In this document: piece by piece, positions 46,919-59,400 of the stretch
Numbering within the stretch: the first letter of the stretch is position 1
Layout of the letters: each line of letters opens with the position of its first letter
Origin: Lunularia cruciata
Taxonomy: Eukaryota; Streptophyta; Marchantiopsida; Lunulariales; Lunulariaceae
DNA: 64,000 nt
Direction: 5' to 3'
NCBI GenBank assembly: GCA_948567375.1
Contig: OX419759.1
Location: 4,906,544-4,970,543, forward strand
The notes under the pieces: model-generated
Told to the model about the DNA's origin: nothing
The model's database searches: none
Seen by the model: only the letters and a program-made list of their open reading frames with translations
Program-made: the position numbers and the translations under genes

Positions 46919-47396
46919 CAGGATCCATATACCGATAAAGAATCGGCAAGTAGAATGGATGTCAAGTATGTAATCAAGGCGAAACCGAAGTTCACCAGCG
47001 GGCTAGCTATCCACCCAAGTTGAGCAACACTCCAAGCCAAACGAAGCACTCCAGATCCTATAACAACCGTGAGAGCGTGTGCAGAGGCTGTGAGGAACGT
47101 TCCTGCCCCACAATATAGTACAGTAAGAGAAACCAAGCATGTTAGTAAGTAGCAGAGGACATTGAGTTCAGATGCAAGAGTTCATCGTATTCAACAACAG
47201 GCCCTTTGGAAGTTCAACGAGTGAGATGTGTAACGATCATTGTCTCTCACCTCATCCAACGACTGATTAGATAACATACCTTAACGTCTTGGACGTCCAC
47301 CATCGTCGAGTTCCACCGTGATCTCATCTTGTAAGGTCTTGTGCTGAAATCGCAGCCAGTTCTACATCTGACTTCTGTGAGTAACTCATTTTACGA
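46885..47396 (-). pseudogene. AAP relic: exon 2 and exon 1
   Basis: Minus-strand exon 2 is nearly complete: GTFLTASAHALTVVIGSGVL, then RLAWSVAQLGWIASPLVNFG and YLTSILLADS, after which a frameshift turns YRYMDPVSG into SVYGSCIG. Exon 1 at about 47396-47285 starts MSYSQKSDVELAAISAQD, then has a 2-bp loss relative to the intact gene that shifts frame and gives a stop. Exons 3-6 are absent, replaced by the foldback at 46844. Confidence 0.9.
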
Positions 47397-48160
47397 GATA
47401 ACAGATCACTCAATGTCCTGCAATCAATCACTCTTTTGCCTTTCACCCACCCAAAAATTTGCGCCAGTGTCCCGGGGACAACCTGCTTAATAGACTTACT
47501 ACGCTGATGCTGCGACCCATGTGAACAGCCTTATAAGGTCTTCATGCTGATGGCCTCGGCTCGGCTGCAACTCATGCCTACAGCCGAGCCTCAAGTAGTC
47601 ATATGTGGCGATCACCCACGTACGTACGTCCTCCCCCGCATGGCGTCCCCTTGGTATGATATTTGGGATGTGTTGGGACAAGATTTATAACCCGGCTATC
47701 GACGAAACATTAGGTCCTTGACAACCCGGATCTTGCTTTCCGTTTCCTACCAGCTTTTGGGGAAATCGTGTCTTTGCATACAAGATACGAAGGAGTGAAT
47801 ACTAACAGTGTATCATTTTCAGGAACCTCTGAAGAAGGATACACAACAACCTGTTCAATCTATGAGCAGTTGTTGAATGGTTTCTTCAGTTAAGTCATGG
47901 TATCCTACTCAGTAACCAACGGTGATGTGGGCAGCCTATTCATGTGTTAATTTAGTGCACTCTTGCAGGTAGACACGCCAAGAGTGCATATATACTGGTG
48001 CACGCACTCTTGGTTTCACCTTAGTTATTTCCTAGCGGTTGGCAGAAGATTAAAGTTTAGACGTGGACAAGAGGCGCAGTACAGTGCGGTTTTGTATGAG
48101 CGACTGAGGAATTAAAAGTGAGATGTGGACAAAGCGGACAAGATTACTCGACATATATAT
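47397..48160. repeat. AAP upstream region, minus-oriented copy
   Basis: Single copy of the unit doubled at 19164-20625: it keeps CCTTATAAGG, GGCTCGGCTGCAACTCATGC, CACCCACGTACGTACGT, and TGCACGCACTCTTGG. It joins S copy 4 directly near 48160, having lost the outer upstream part and the AT-rich spacer. Confidence 0.85.
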
Positions 48161-48162
48161 GT

Positions 48163-49575
48163 CAACATATTTAGGCAATTCTTGCCTAAATGCCCCCTCG
48201 ATGAACTAAGGTGCGATGAGGCATGGCTGCCTGGAATCATCTGTCCAGTATCTCAGGACAGATGATTCCACTTTAGTTGTACCTATAGGTAATTCTAATT
48301 CCACTATTGGCCAACTCTTTATGATTCAACGTAGAAGGCTAGTCCCTTCAAGTATATGCTTCCTTATCTCTTTAAGAGAAAGTGGATCTTTGGTATTCAT
48401 TGATTCAGTACCTCCAACAACATTTCATCTCGAGTTGATTGAAATATGCACTACAACTTTCTAATTCATTGTAAAGAAGTTAGTTGCTTCTCCTCCTTCT
48501 TGAGATTCATCATCTAAATGAAATTGAGAATCTTAATATGTGTAGATATTGGACAAAAAGATATGTCCAATAGCTGGAATTGATATGGAGCATATATTGA
48601 TTCTTTGCTAATTCCAACTCTTTTGTCACTAGAGTGAGGTTTCCCACTAGTGTTGTTCTCTGGCTTCTTTAATCAAGAGTGTATCCTATAGTAACTTGTT
48701 TTTCTTTGTATCAAGCACTTATTTCTAGGTTGTGTGCATTACACCTTCAACATCTCCATCATATGAAATAGATTATTAAGTACAAAGATCTCAAAGTTGA
48801 CTCTGGTTAGAGACCCTTAATATGCCTTAACCTTGTACCTTTTGATAGTTAGAGGAGAAGCTATTGGCACAAGCTCTTAACCAAGAATTCTTGTATGGCT
48901 ACACCAAACATTGAGGTTTCCAGCCTATTGCTTAGCTCCAAGACATTTGCACAAGTGTGATTCTTTACCTCTTTCTTTCTTTTTTCTTGTAGGATTTAAA
49001 AAAGAAGAGTGTAGAAATAATCAATTAGTAATGAAGATGGGATGTAGATGATTGATAACCTTCCATCTTGAGTGGAGCTTCACCTTCAAGAGGAAGATGT
49101 CAAGGAAAAGATTTGCCATAAAGGTTCAAATAGTACTAGATCTGGACAAAACAAAAAAGAGGTGACCTCTTTGAGGAGGAAGGTTGTCAGACAAGAGGTG
49201 AGGAAACTCTTTGCCTTGGGAGATCGTTGGCCTGGATAGAGATCTTTGTCCTAGTATGACCTTTGGCTAGAAAAGCAGTTTGGCCAAAAGGTTCCTTGGC
49301 TTGAAAATTCATAAATAAATATGTTTCCAATAGATCAAGGACCACAATTAATGACCATTTGGTTGTACCAGCCAATCACATGTGTGAGTAATGTGCTTAT
49401 TCAAATTTTGGAATAGTTGGATTGACACCTTAAATATCCATTTGGGATATGGATCCTCTTCAATTTTTGCAGAATCAACCCAAGCCAGACTTGTTGTGCT
49501 TTCTTCCTCTCAACAACAAGGTTTTGCCTTAGATATTTGAAATTGCAAGAGAGTGTGTCTATGTGAGGAGGCTTA
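48163..49575 (-). repeat. S repeat, copy 4 (truncated, inverted)
   Basis: 48163-48780 pairs in reverse complement with about 60400-61100 (AGTCCCTTCAAGTATATGCTTC; CATTGATT(C/G)AGTACCTC). 48780-49560 pairs with 56465-57250 (AGAGTGTGTCTATGTGAGGAGG against CCTCCTCACATAGACGCACTC). The part equivalent to 57250-60400 is deleted in this arm. No gene. Confidence 0.8.
48232..48270. repeat. perfect 15-bp hairpin made by local inversion
   Basis: TGGAATCATCTGTCC and its exact reverse complement flank AGTATCTCA. Compared with S copy 1 (CTTGAGATACCTGGATAG), the left arm and loop are the reverse complement of the neighbouring bases, so a short segment was copied from the opposite strand here. Confidence 0.9.
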
Positions 49576-52500
49576 GTAAGTGAGAGGTGAATTGTGTCAC
49601 TAATACCGCCAACACTTGATATTTAGATACACCATCTTTTGGTTATTGGGAATTAAATTCATAAGGAGCTTTGGTGTGGACACAAGCATGAAGGATGAGA
49701 CTTCTACAAGAGAGGATAAATCTGAATCTGATTTAGATGTATATCCTTTGTGTGTTATGGATTTTGCACCTAAGCCAAAAAATTTGAAGATAAATCACCA
49801 TTGACACTTGAGGAGATAGAGAAAAGGTTATCCACTCTCAAGTATGGTCCAAATATTACCAAGGAGGAGAAGGTAAACTTTGAGGAGATTTTCCGCAAGT
49901 TCATCCATGTGTTTAGAAGGATCTAAAAGAAGTTACCTTGGAGGAGCATAAGATAGAGGTGGATTCATATGCAAGACCAATCTACCAAAAACAATGTTGC
50001 ATTACCCCACCAATATCTTTGGTTGTGAGGAGATTGATAAGCTCAAGGAGGAAAAATTTATCTTTGAGATGAAGAATTTAGAATGGGTGTTTCCTATTGT
50101 GGTTGTGAAGAAAAAGAATGGCAAGCTTTGGGTATGTATGGATTACAAGAAGCCCAATGCTATTACTACAAAGGACTATTACCCATTGCCATTCATTAAT
50201 GAGATCTTGGAGGAGGTTGCAGGTCATGAGAGGTACAATTTAGGAAATAGTTAAAGTAGATATAACTAAGTCAAGATTTCACTAGAGCATCAACAACTCA
50301 TGACATTCACCACACAATGCTCCGAGAGGGAACAGAATGTTCTTGATGGAGTAGTGATACTTGCCCGCTTAGCGCATTTGGCTACTATCAAGCATCCATC
50401 ACCAACAGCAAATATTACGGACCCCACACCATGGAGGACTCATGCTTTCAAGGTCATGCTTTTGGGCTTTGCAATGATCTAGCTACATTCCAATGGTTCA
50501 TGAACAAGGTGTTTTCATTCTGAAATTTGTGAGAGATTTCATTGATGAATTTTTTGTTTATGGGAGCAAGGAGGAGCACTTAGATCACTTGATCAATGTT
50601 TTGCAATGCTTGGATGAAGCAAATGTATCACTCAACCCAAAGAAGTAATTTTTTTGTTTTGAAGAAGGTTTTCTTTTGGAGCACATCTTCTCCAAGCATG
50701 GAATAGCAGTTGATCCTAAGAAGGTGAGGAGAATATCAGACCTTCCATTCCCTTCAAGCTTGAAAAACTTATGCTGATTCTTGGGGATGGTTGGGTACTA
50801 TAAGAGGTTCATCTTCTCATTTATTTATGCTTGTGGCTTATGCATTGACCATTTATATGAAAAGGGTGTAGAGTACATGGTGATTTTGGATGACAAGGAG
50901 GTTCTCAATGCTTTTGAGGAGCTCAAGCAATCCGTTGTTGGAGCTCCAATTCTTGCTAAACTTGATTGGAGTAAGCCTTTCATTGTCTACAATAATGCTT
51001 TTAATGTAGGTATAGGATGCACTCTTAGTCAATTAGACCAAGATGAGCATGATCATCCAATAACTTACTCTAGTAGACAAATGATTTCAGTAAAAAAAAG
51101 CTACTTTCTCACAAAAGACAAAAGGTTGGTTGTGATCTTTGGTCTCAAGAAGTTTAAAAATTACTTGATTGGAGGGAAAGCCACCATTTTTATGGATCAC
51201 AAGGCTTTGAAATTCATCTTTAACAGTCTAATGTGGAAGGAAGACTAACAAGGTGGATGATACTCTTGTCTGAGTATGACTACACCATTTAAAATAGGCC
51301 ACGGAAGGAACATGCAAATGTTGATTTGTTATCTAGTGCCTATGATCATGATTGAGATGAGCAAATGGATGATTCCTTCCTAGATGAGGAGCTCATGATA
51401 ATCTCAATCACTCGAGAGGTTCTAATGGAGTACAAGGAGATTGTGGACTTGTTATAAGAGGTAACTATCAAGAAGAGATGCATGCTAGGGAGAGGAAGGC
51501 CCTTGTAGCAATATCTAGATCTTAAACAATGGTGGAAAAATACTCTTTTTTACCAAGGAGAAAATGGTCTACTTTGATGATCAATGGGTAAGGAAGAGTC
51601 AATCCTACTCATAAAAGAATTTCATGAAAGTTTAGTGTGTGGAGGATACTTTGCAAGATAGATAGCTGCTTTCAAGATTCTAGATGCAAGTAATAATTGG
51701 AGAGGTACTTTTAAGGATTGTCTTGATTATTGAAAAACTTGTCATGTTTGTAAAGCTTTTGCTTGAAAGTCTACTTCCACTCCTCCTCTTAATCAATTCC
51801 ATTACTATTTCCCTTTGAGAAGTAAGGAATTGACTTTGTAGGTCCTCTTAATAGAATCCCACAGAATAATCGGTACATTGCAGTAATTCCTTATAACCCT
51901 ACCAAGTGTGTTGAGGCTAGACCACTAAGAGACAAGAATGAAGATGAAGTTGGTAGATCTATTTATGAACACATTGGCATTAGGTTTGGATATCAGTTGG
52001 AGTTGGTTTCTAATTGAGGAGGAGAATTTACAGGAAGCATCACCACAGCCACGCTATCACATATAGAGTAACTACATTCTATAAGCCAAATTCCAATGGC
52101 TTGGCAGGAAGAACCAATAAGACCTTGTGCATGATGTTGGCCAAAGATGCAGAAATGAAGGGGCTAAACATCATTGGGACAAGAGGATTCATGCAATTTT
52201 GTGAGAGTGTAGGATAACCATGAAAACTTCCACTAGATATTCTCCATTTCATTTGGTATATGCTATTGAGTGCAGAGTATACCTTACCTATTCAATTTGA
52301 TCTTTCTACCGTCCAAATCATTAATAGGAAATTGAAGAAAGCACAAGGAGATGATGCAAAGAACTCAAGTAAGGATCAACTCATGGAATTGGAAAAGGCT
52401 AGAGCAATTGCTATGGTTCAAGTGGAGTACTCCCAAAGGAAACAAAAGGAGAGCTATGACAAATGGCAAGGAAAAAAGAAGGTGAAGCCTATCAAAGAAG

Positions 52501-52737
52501 GTGATTATATAATGGTGTTTGATTCCTTTTGACTCAAGCAAGTCCAAAAGAAGTTTTTGCCTAAGTACTTTGGACCTTTCATAGTTGAAAAGGTGTATGG
52601 AAACTACACCTATGGTCTCAAGGAGTTGGGAGGAAGACACTTTGATAGGACTAAGCATGATAAGTTGAAGAATGTATCATAGAATATAGAGAGACCTTCA
52701 CTTTGAGGACAAAGTAAAATCTTAGTCCAGGAGTAAA
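49575..52737 (+). mobile_element. degenerate Ty3/gypsy element, copy 2, RT to integrase
   Basis: Closely related to 4081-7236. RT fragments: LEWVFPIVVVKKKNGKLWVC and YYPLPFINEILEEVAGHERY (49994-50254), ATFQWFMNKV near 50485. The frame 50781-51248 joins the RT connection (MVGYYKRFIF) to RNase H (WSKPFIVYNNAFNVGIGCTL, TYSSRQM, FMDHKALKFIF). The first RNase H Asp is Asn, and TKDK replaces the usual TEKE. Integrase follows to about 52220. The tail at 52260-52670 has SYDKWQGKKKVKPIKEGDYI and FGPFIVEKVYGNYTY. It sits between the arms of S copies 4 and 5. Stops and frameshifts throughout; inactive. Confidence 0.9.
51480..52260 (+). pseudogene. gypsy integrase relic, copy 2
   Basis: The zinc-finger part keeps TCHVCKAF near 51740. 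The core has IDFVGPLNRIP and PTKCVEARPLRDKNEDEVGR. The third catalytic position reads NSNGLAGRTNKTLCMML at about 52092, where Glu is expected and Gly is seen. Copy 1 has Lys at the same place, so the two copies lost the residue independently. Confidence 0.85.
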
Positions 52738-54250
52738 TGTAACACCTATTTGTGCACTTATGTGCTATTGTGATATTTAGTTTGGTATTATAAGTACTTG
52801 AGTTATATTTTTTTTATATAAATAAAAGATGGTTCTACATTAGTTATGATTAGCTAAAGTTAGCCATAATTAAGATAGATGAAATTTTACTTAAGAAGAA
52901 ATAAAAAAGATGAGCACCACTTTTTTTGATTCTAGTGTGTTGACTTGGTATTATTCCAAGGTGTTTGGCTTTAAAGAAAGAATTCAAAACTCTTGGACCC
53001 ACAATCTTTTTTTTTTGGATTTTTCTATAGTCCAAAAATAGCACATGTGAAGGAATCCTTGATTTAGTGGGTCAAGATAAGACCATATGCTTAATAAAAT
53101 ATTTGAATGAGTATGGATATTCTTTTAGCTTTTGTATTCTATTTGGCTTTAAGCCTAGTAACTTGAGCTTCTCTAGTAATTTGTAAATTTGGTGCATAAC
53201 TATTTCACAAGTATATAGACTAAGGGTGAGGAGATACTCATCATCCTTTCATTGACAACTATCTCTCTCTCATTGAGTTCTCTAGTGAACAATATCTTGA
53301 GTTTTGGAGTGTTAGCCTTGGAGGAGTATGACAAAGTCGGGATTCCTAGCCTTCTTAGTCCAAGGTGCACTACTATGATAGCCATTAGAGGTTAATCTTG
53401 ATTGAGAGATAGGCCGGCTCACAAGACCATCTTCACAATTATTGGCAACTATCTCTACCATGAAACATGGAAAACTCAAATTCCAGTTCTAGGCCCAAAA
53501 TTTGATCCAACATCTACTCAAGAATTTGATCCTTACCATTACATCTAATCTCTAAATCAAAGGATTCATCACTAAGAGTGAAGGACTCTTCCTACCGCCC
53601 TTCATTGGCATTTTGTGCTCATGAGTTGTAGGTTGTTAGAACACTATCGCCTCTCCTGGATGCATAATTCTAACTCCCTCAAGTCTTTGGAAAATTAAAC
53701 TCTTGTTCAGCCTTGTGATTTGCATTCCTTTGGGACAACTATTGAGAGGAATTGGATATCTTCTTGACATTTCAGAAATTCCTTGACAAAGTCTTTATTT
53801 TATAGTTTTACAATGTATGGTTCTGCAATCTCTCTTCACTTGATACTTATGCCTTTTTTATGCATTCCTCTTGCCACTCTTGATTTTATCCCACTCACAA
53901 ATTAACCATTTTCTTGATTGTACATTCTTGACTTGTTGGCCCAAAGGAAAGTTGTTACAAATTCTTTGCATCGTGTTAATCATCCCAATTTGAAGTTTCC
54001 TTATTTCAGGTATAGCACTTGCCAAGTCCAATTCAAGTTCTACTTCCCTTGACACAAATTAACCTTTTTGGGCCCCACCCAAAGAAGGTTACTTTGTGAT
54101 ATCAATTCTTCTCCTTTCTTCACCTTTTGGCTCCAATTTAACTTCAAGTACACTTGTTCCTTAAAATTTGTCAAAAGAAAAAAATCAGGGTACCATAGAC
54201 TATAAGGCCAATGTCTTCTCTACTCTCATTACATCAAGCAGAGGAAGAAT
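52725..54250 (+). mobile_element. LTR-like segment, copy 2
   Basis: The purine-rich CAGGAGTAAA is followed by TGTAACACC at 52738, a better LTR start than in copy 1. A TATA-like TTTATATAAATAAA lies near 52815. The region aligns throughout with 7237-8750. The LTR end is not resolved. Antisense frames (53200-53385, 53858-54055) are repeat sequence without a known domain. Confidence 0.6.
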
Positions 54251-54879
54251 AAGAAACAACAAATTTATAGGGAGAGATTTCAAAGCTTATTGAGTTGAGT
54301 TCCTAAATGGGTGCTACCTTGGGATACTCAGATGCTCAAATAGTGGCATGGTTTTTGCAAAGACTGCTTGCCAAACTTTGTTTGTCTGCAAAGAACAAGG
54401 TCATGGCATGCTAAACCAATTCATCTGGTCAGCAAAGTTGTACAAATCTGCTTTGATGAATGCCATTATAATGTCACGTCAAGGCCATAGTGCAAAGAAG
54501 ACCTTGGTGAACTCTGAATTGTGCAGCATGATGTCATCCTCTTCGTCCTCTTCAAAATATGAACAAAATCCACAGAGAGAAAAGTAGGATGTCCATTGAT
54601 CTAAATTAGACTACCATCAATAGAACCCAACTCAGTTGGGATCCTTGTTAGAAGAACTCATCAAGGAGTTTGCAAACTTCAAAGTACAAATGGTCAGAGT
54701 CAAAGAAAAGAATATTTTCCTTCTTACACTTGGCCTAATATGTGGTGTTCTACTTGTCAGAAAACCATGAAAAAGACCTCCCTACAACTTATAGTGTGGT
54801 TATTTTAGGCACCAAACCACACAAGGATGACTTGCCCTCACCCACTTAACCCTCAACCCCCATTGAGGTTTTTGTCTTA

Positions 54880-55834
54880 CCCACTTTTTCCTAAGATGGA
54901 TGCAACTACTAACTTCTTCAATTTGGAAAAATTAACACCCAAAGATGTTGCATTGATTTACAATGATAGATGGCCTGAGTTGGAGGTGAATTGTGTTGTG
55001 AATTGAGTCACAACATGCTCAACCAAATGCCAACCAAATGGAGAATAACTCATCTTCTTCTGATGTTTTCAGGTCTTGTGGGAACTAAGAAGTATATCTG
55101 TCTCAAAAGGATCCTATTTGATAAGGAGGATTACTTTAAGGTAAGGAGGAAGCCCTTAGAGGAAGACTACACCAAGAGTTCTTTGGATAACTTGGAAGAT
55201 TCTCTGGAAAAGGATGTAGTAAACTACCAGGAGTACTACGAGATGGGCAACTAACTAGAAGAGAGGGATCAACTTGAGAATCATAAGGAAGCCTCTATAC
55301 TTTTGTTAGTGAGCCCATTGAGTCATGTTGAGGGTATAGTGAAACTTTATGAATGCCAAGATGCAATCATAGGAGAAGGATGATCCTTACAAATTTTTAA
55401 GTCAATAACCTAAGAAGAATGTCAAGCATTTACCACCTTGCTTGAGGGATATCATAATGTCTTCAATTGGAACATTAAAGAAATGCCTAGCATAGCTTGG
55501 CACAAAGGATTCATTTGGAAGAGAGTTGTGAGGATAAGGGTTTCTAAATCACTAATTCAAGGGGATGGGTTCACAAATGTGCCTCCAATTTTAATTCTCA
55601 AGTCCAATTTGTAGCACCAAGGCCTTGAGCAGTTGAGCCATAAACTCATGAACCACTCAAAGAGATTAAATTTAGAAATTACAATTAGTGGTAATATTGT
55701 TGATGGCCATGGCTATATAGGTCAAGCACAAAACCCCCACAAGATGAAATCATTGTAGAACAAGAACACTTTTTTGATGTTAAAAGAAGATACCAAAGTA
55801 ACTCCTCCTTCCTTGTTCATTGCTCTTTCCTTGC
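54880..55834 (+). pseudogene. second gypsy gag/pol-start fragment, copy 2
   Basis: Matches 9340-10300. The frame 54991-55254 carries the same charged segment (EEDYTKSSLDNLEDSLEKDV, then NYQEYYEMGN). At about 55430, TTLLEGYHNVFNWNIKEMPS is the pre-RT segment. Similarity to the first locus ends abruptly near 55834 after TTCATTGCTCTTTCC. No RT follows. Confidence 0.55.
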
Positions 55835-56450
55835 ACTCAAAGTTCTCTTGCACTCACCTACAACATAGCTACCTAATTCATAGGTTTTCCTAAGTATAAA
55901 TAATCAAAGAATATTACCTCATCTTGTTGATTGTCAAGTTAGTTTTTGTTTGGATTTAAAAAATTTCATGACTAATTTTACTAGGTCCTCCTTACAAGAT
56001 CTTTGATACCTAGAATAGACCAAAAATTGTGAATAGTTGATTCCTTGAGTGTGGCCTTGAACTTGGCTTCAATAGTCAAGTCTGTGCAGGTCCAAACACT
56101 ATCCAAAGTCATGCCTTCCAATAAGATTTGCTAGAACTAGCACTCTGTACCAATGCCTTACATTCTCTACCAATGCTCTTTAGTCCAAGCAAAGAGGTTC
56201 CCTCTCAATTCTCTAGTCCTAGATTATGATTATCTTTGATTTCATGCAACATTGCATGACTGTTCAATTTCCAATTCCATAGCAAGAATTCTATCAAGAC
56301 TTATTCCTCCTTACAATACAAACTTCACTTAACTAATCTTGGGCCTTGATTATAAATTTGACTACCATTTTCATCCTCCTTGGTGGACTAGGGGCAGAAC
56401 TTTCTTTTCCTTTTTTCCTCTCATCATTCACACTTTAATTTGCACTTCCT
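55835..56450. other. unassigned spacer between gypsy block and S copy 5
   Basis: About 600 bp with no domain or repeat partner that I could find in the window. It may be further decayed internal sequence of the inserted retroelement. Confidence 0.45.
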
Positions 56451-59400
56451 ACCCTCCTCACATAGACGCACTCTTGCAATTTCAAATATCTAAGTAAAAC
56501 TTCTTGTTAAGAGAAAGGAAAGCACAACAAATCTTGCTTGGGTTGATTCTGCAAAAAGTGAAGAGGATCTATGCCCCAAGTGGATATTTAAGGTGTCATT
56601 CCAATTTTTACAAAATTTTGATAAGCACATTATTCACACATGTGAGTGGTTGGTACAATCAGTCATTAATTGTGGTTCTTGATCTATGGGTGCTAATATT
56701 TATTTATGAAATTTCAAGCCAAGGAACTTTTGTGCTCAATGGATTTTCTAGCCAAAGGTCATGCTAGGGCAAAGGTCTTTGTCTAGACCAAAGATCTCTT
56801 AGGGCAAAGTGTTTTCTCACCTAAGGTTCTCTTGTCTGACAACCTTCCTCCTTGAAGAGGCTATGCTCTGTGTGCTTTCTGTGGATCAACTACTACTGGT
56901 TCCTTTGTGGCATATCTGTTGCTCACCATCTTCCTCTTGAAGGTGTAGTTCTCCTTGGGATGGAAGGTCATCATCTACTTCCATCTTCATTACTGATTTA
57001 TTTTGTCTACACTCTTCTTGGTTAAGTCCAACAAGAAAAAAGAAAAAAAAGAAAAAGGTGTATTGTGGAAAGAGGTGAGGCATCAGGTTTGTGCAAATGT
57101 ATTGGAGCTAACAAAAGGCTAGAAAACTCAACCTTCCTTAGTTTAGAGCTTGTGCCAATAGCTTCTTCCCTAAATGTCACAGGGCACAAGGCACAAGTAA
57201 AAGCCATATTGAGAATCTCTAACCAAAGCAAATTTGAGATCTTTGTACCAACCTATGGTGCAAGAAATATGATTTAATAGTTGTTTGCCAATAGCTAGAT
57301 GCAAGAAGCTTCTATATCCATTTTCCAACTCAAGCTTATGCAAAGGTGATGGAGCTAAGATATATGCTAGAAACACCAATGTTTAGTTCAATCATGTAAG
57401 CATTTCTTGTTTTAGAGCTTGTACCAATAGGTTGCACCTAAATTAAATTTTCACTAATGTAAAATTAATGTTGAAATTATTTGATCATGCTATACAAGGA
57501 TTCAAAGAGGAACTTGCAAGTTCCCTTCCATTCCTTTACTTTGTCTTAGTCCATTTTGCTCGAAGAGACATGGAGCTTACTCAATACTAAGTTTAGATAA
57601 AAGGCAGGTCTTTTATTAAAAAAACTTAAAATAATTAACCCTTGCTCTCCATATAGTAGATATGGAGATTTATCTTTGAGTTACCACCATTAGAAGATCA
57701 AAAAAATCTAGAAAACATTTAAACAAAAGGACTAGAGTACAAAGTTAGAAAGATTCTAAGATCTATCATATCTGCTTGATGTTCTTTGCTTTCAAGGCTT
57801 TCTTAACATTGGCAACATGGTAGATCATAGTACATTTTATGAAAGTGACTGTTATTGGGTCATATGAAATTTAACATAGGCTCATTTTCAACTTGGTTAG
57901 AAATCTTGTTGCCTAAGCTTTGTGATTAACTATAAAAATTGCAAAGAAGAAGAAAGTAATTATTAAAGAATAGAACGATGAGATCAAAAGAGAATTTCCC
58001 TCTAATTATATATAATTTCACAAGTTTAGATAACTCCAAATTTTAGAGCTTTGATCTTTTGCTTCAGATTTACCTCATTTGATGATCAATATAAAATTGT
58101 AATTATACATGAAATTCAATAAAAATTCACCATTAAGCTTTTAAATACAAGGTCCCTCTTGGACTTCATGAGTTGACTTTCCTCATGTTATTTTACATTC
58201 AAAATAATTTATCAAAATTATTGTAATACAAAAAATTGGCAATGTTCTCTAAGCTTCAATTCAAATTCATCAAGAGTAGATTTCTCCAAAAGGAAAGAAT
58301 TGAAAAAGATGATATCACAGAAAAGGAGAACAATAAACATGAAAGGTCAACATTACAAGGGCAAAAAGCTGTTTTGCCAAACACAAAATCCGTTTACAAA
58401 ATATTAAGGAAGAAACTCAAAAAATTATTGCAAAATAAAATGACATATTTTATTTCCTAAGGATGATCTTAGTAACATTAGGAAGATCTTAGAAGGAATT
58501 TTGGTAACAAACATATTGTTACCAAAAGGTGAAGTTTCATTTTAGAGGATCGGGTTCAAATTGTTCTTTATGCAATGTGTTCCTTTCTGGTTCATTAGAA
58601 GGGATAATTTGCTCTTGCATTGGAGAAACATTTTGAGGAAAAAGGATGATATGTATGGATTGCAACCATATATCTATATCTAATGGAAACCAAGTTTCTC
58701 TATTGACCAAGGAGTAGAGATAATACCATTATGGCTTAACTTTAGGTAAGGATTGCAATTGTAGAGTTGACTTTTCCATAATCCTAAATTGAGAAAATTA
58801 CTTCTAGTGTTGTAATCAGAATAAGTTATTAGCTATTGCAATGTATGAATCTTATCTTAGTGAAGCTCTTTTTTTGTATTTCATGTCTTAAAAGCAAGAT
58901 ATTGTAAGATGTATTCCAAATCTAATTCTCATTGGACCCAATTCTTAACTCATCTAAAATCAAAATTTTATGTAGTATATGATTATATGTTATAGAAATA
59001 TTCTTATTACATAAATTTATCAAAATAAAGGCTGTAATTGATAAGGATCAATTGGATTGCAAAGATCATACTAACCTCATTGTTTGGCTAGAAGATACCC
59101 AAAACATCAATACTAGTACAGATGTGATTATGATGGGTGACCAACCCACATTGGATCCAAAAACAACCTATGCCAGTGTCCAAAGGTAGACACAAACAAT
59201 GCAAATTGTATACAAGTGTAAATTGTATCTATTATAAGGTCCTTGTGAATTATTGTGGGTTGCAAAATATACTGCATAATTTGATGAGGAGAAAAAATCC
59301 AAACCTCATTTGAATAGTGAAATATTAAGAACTTGATCTGACTAGGAGCACTTTGAATTGTTTAGCATGCATGAGCCAACCTCATTACAAGAGAAAGCGG

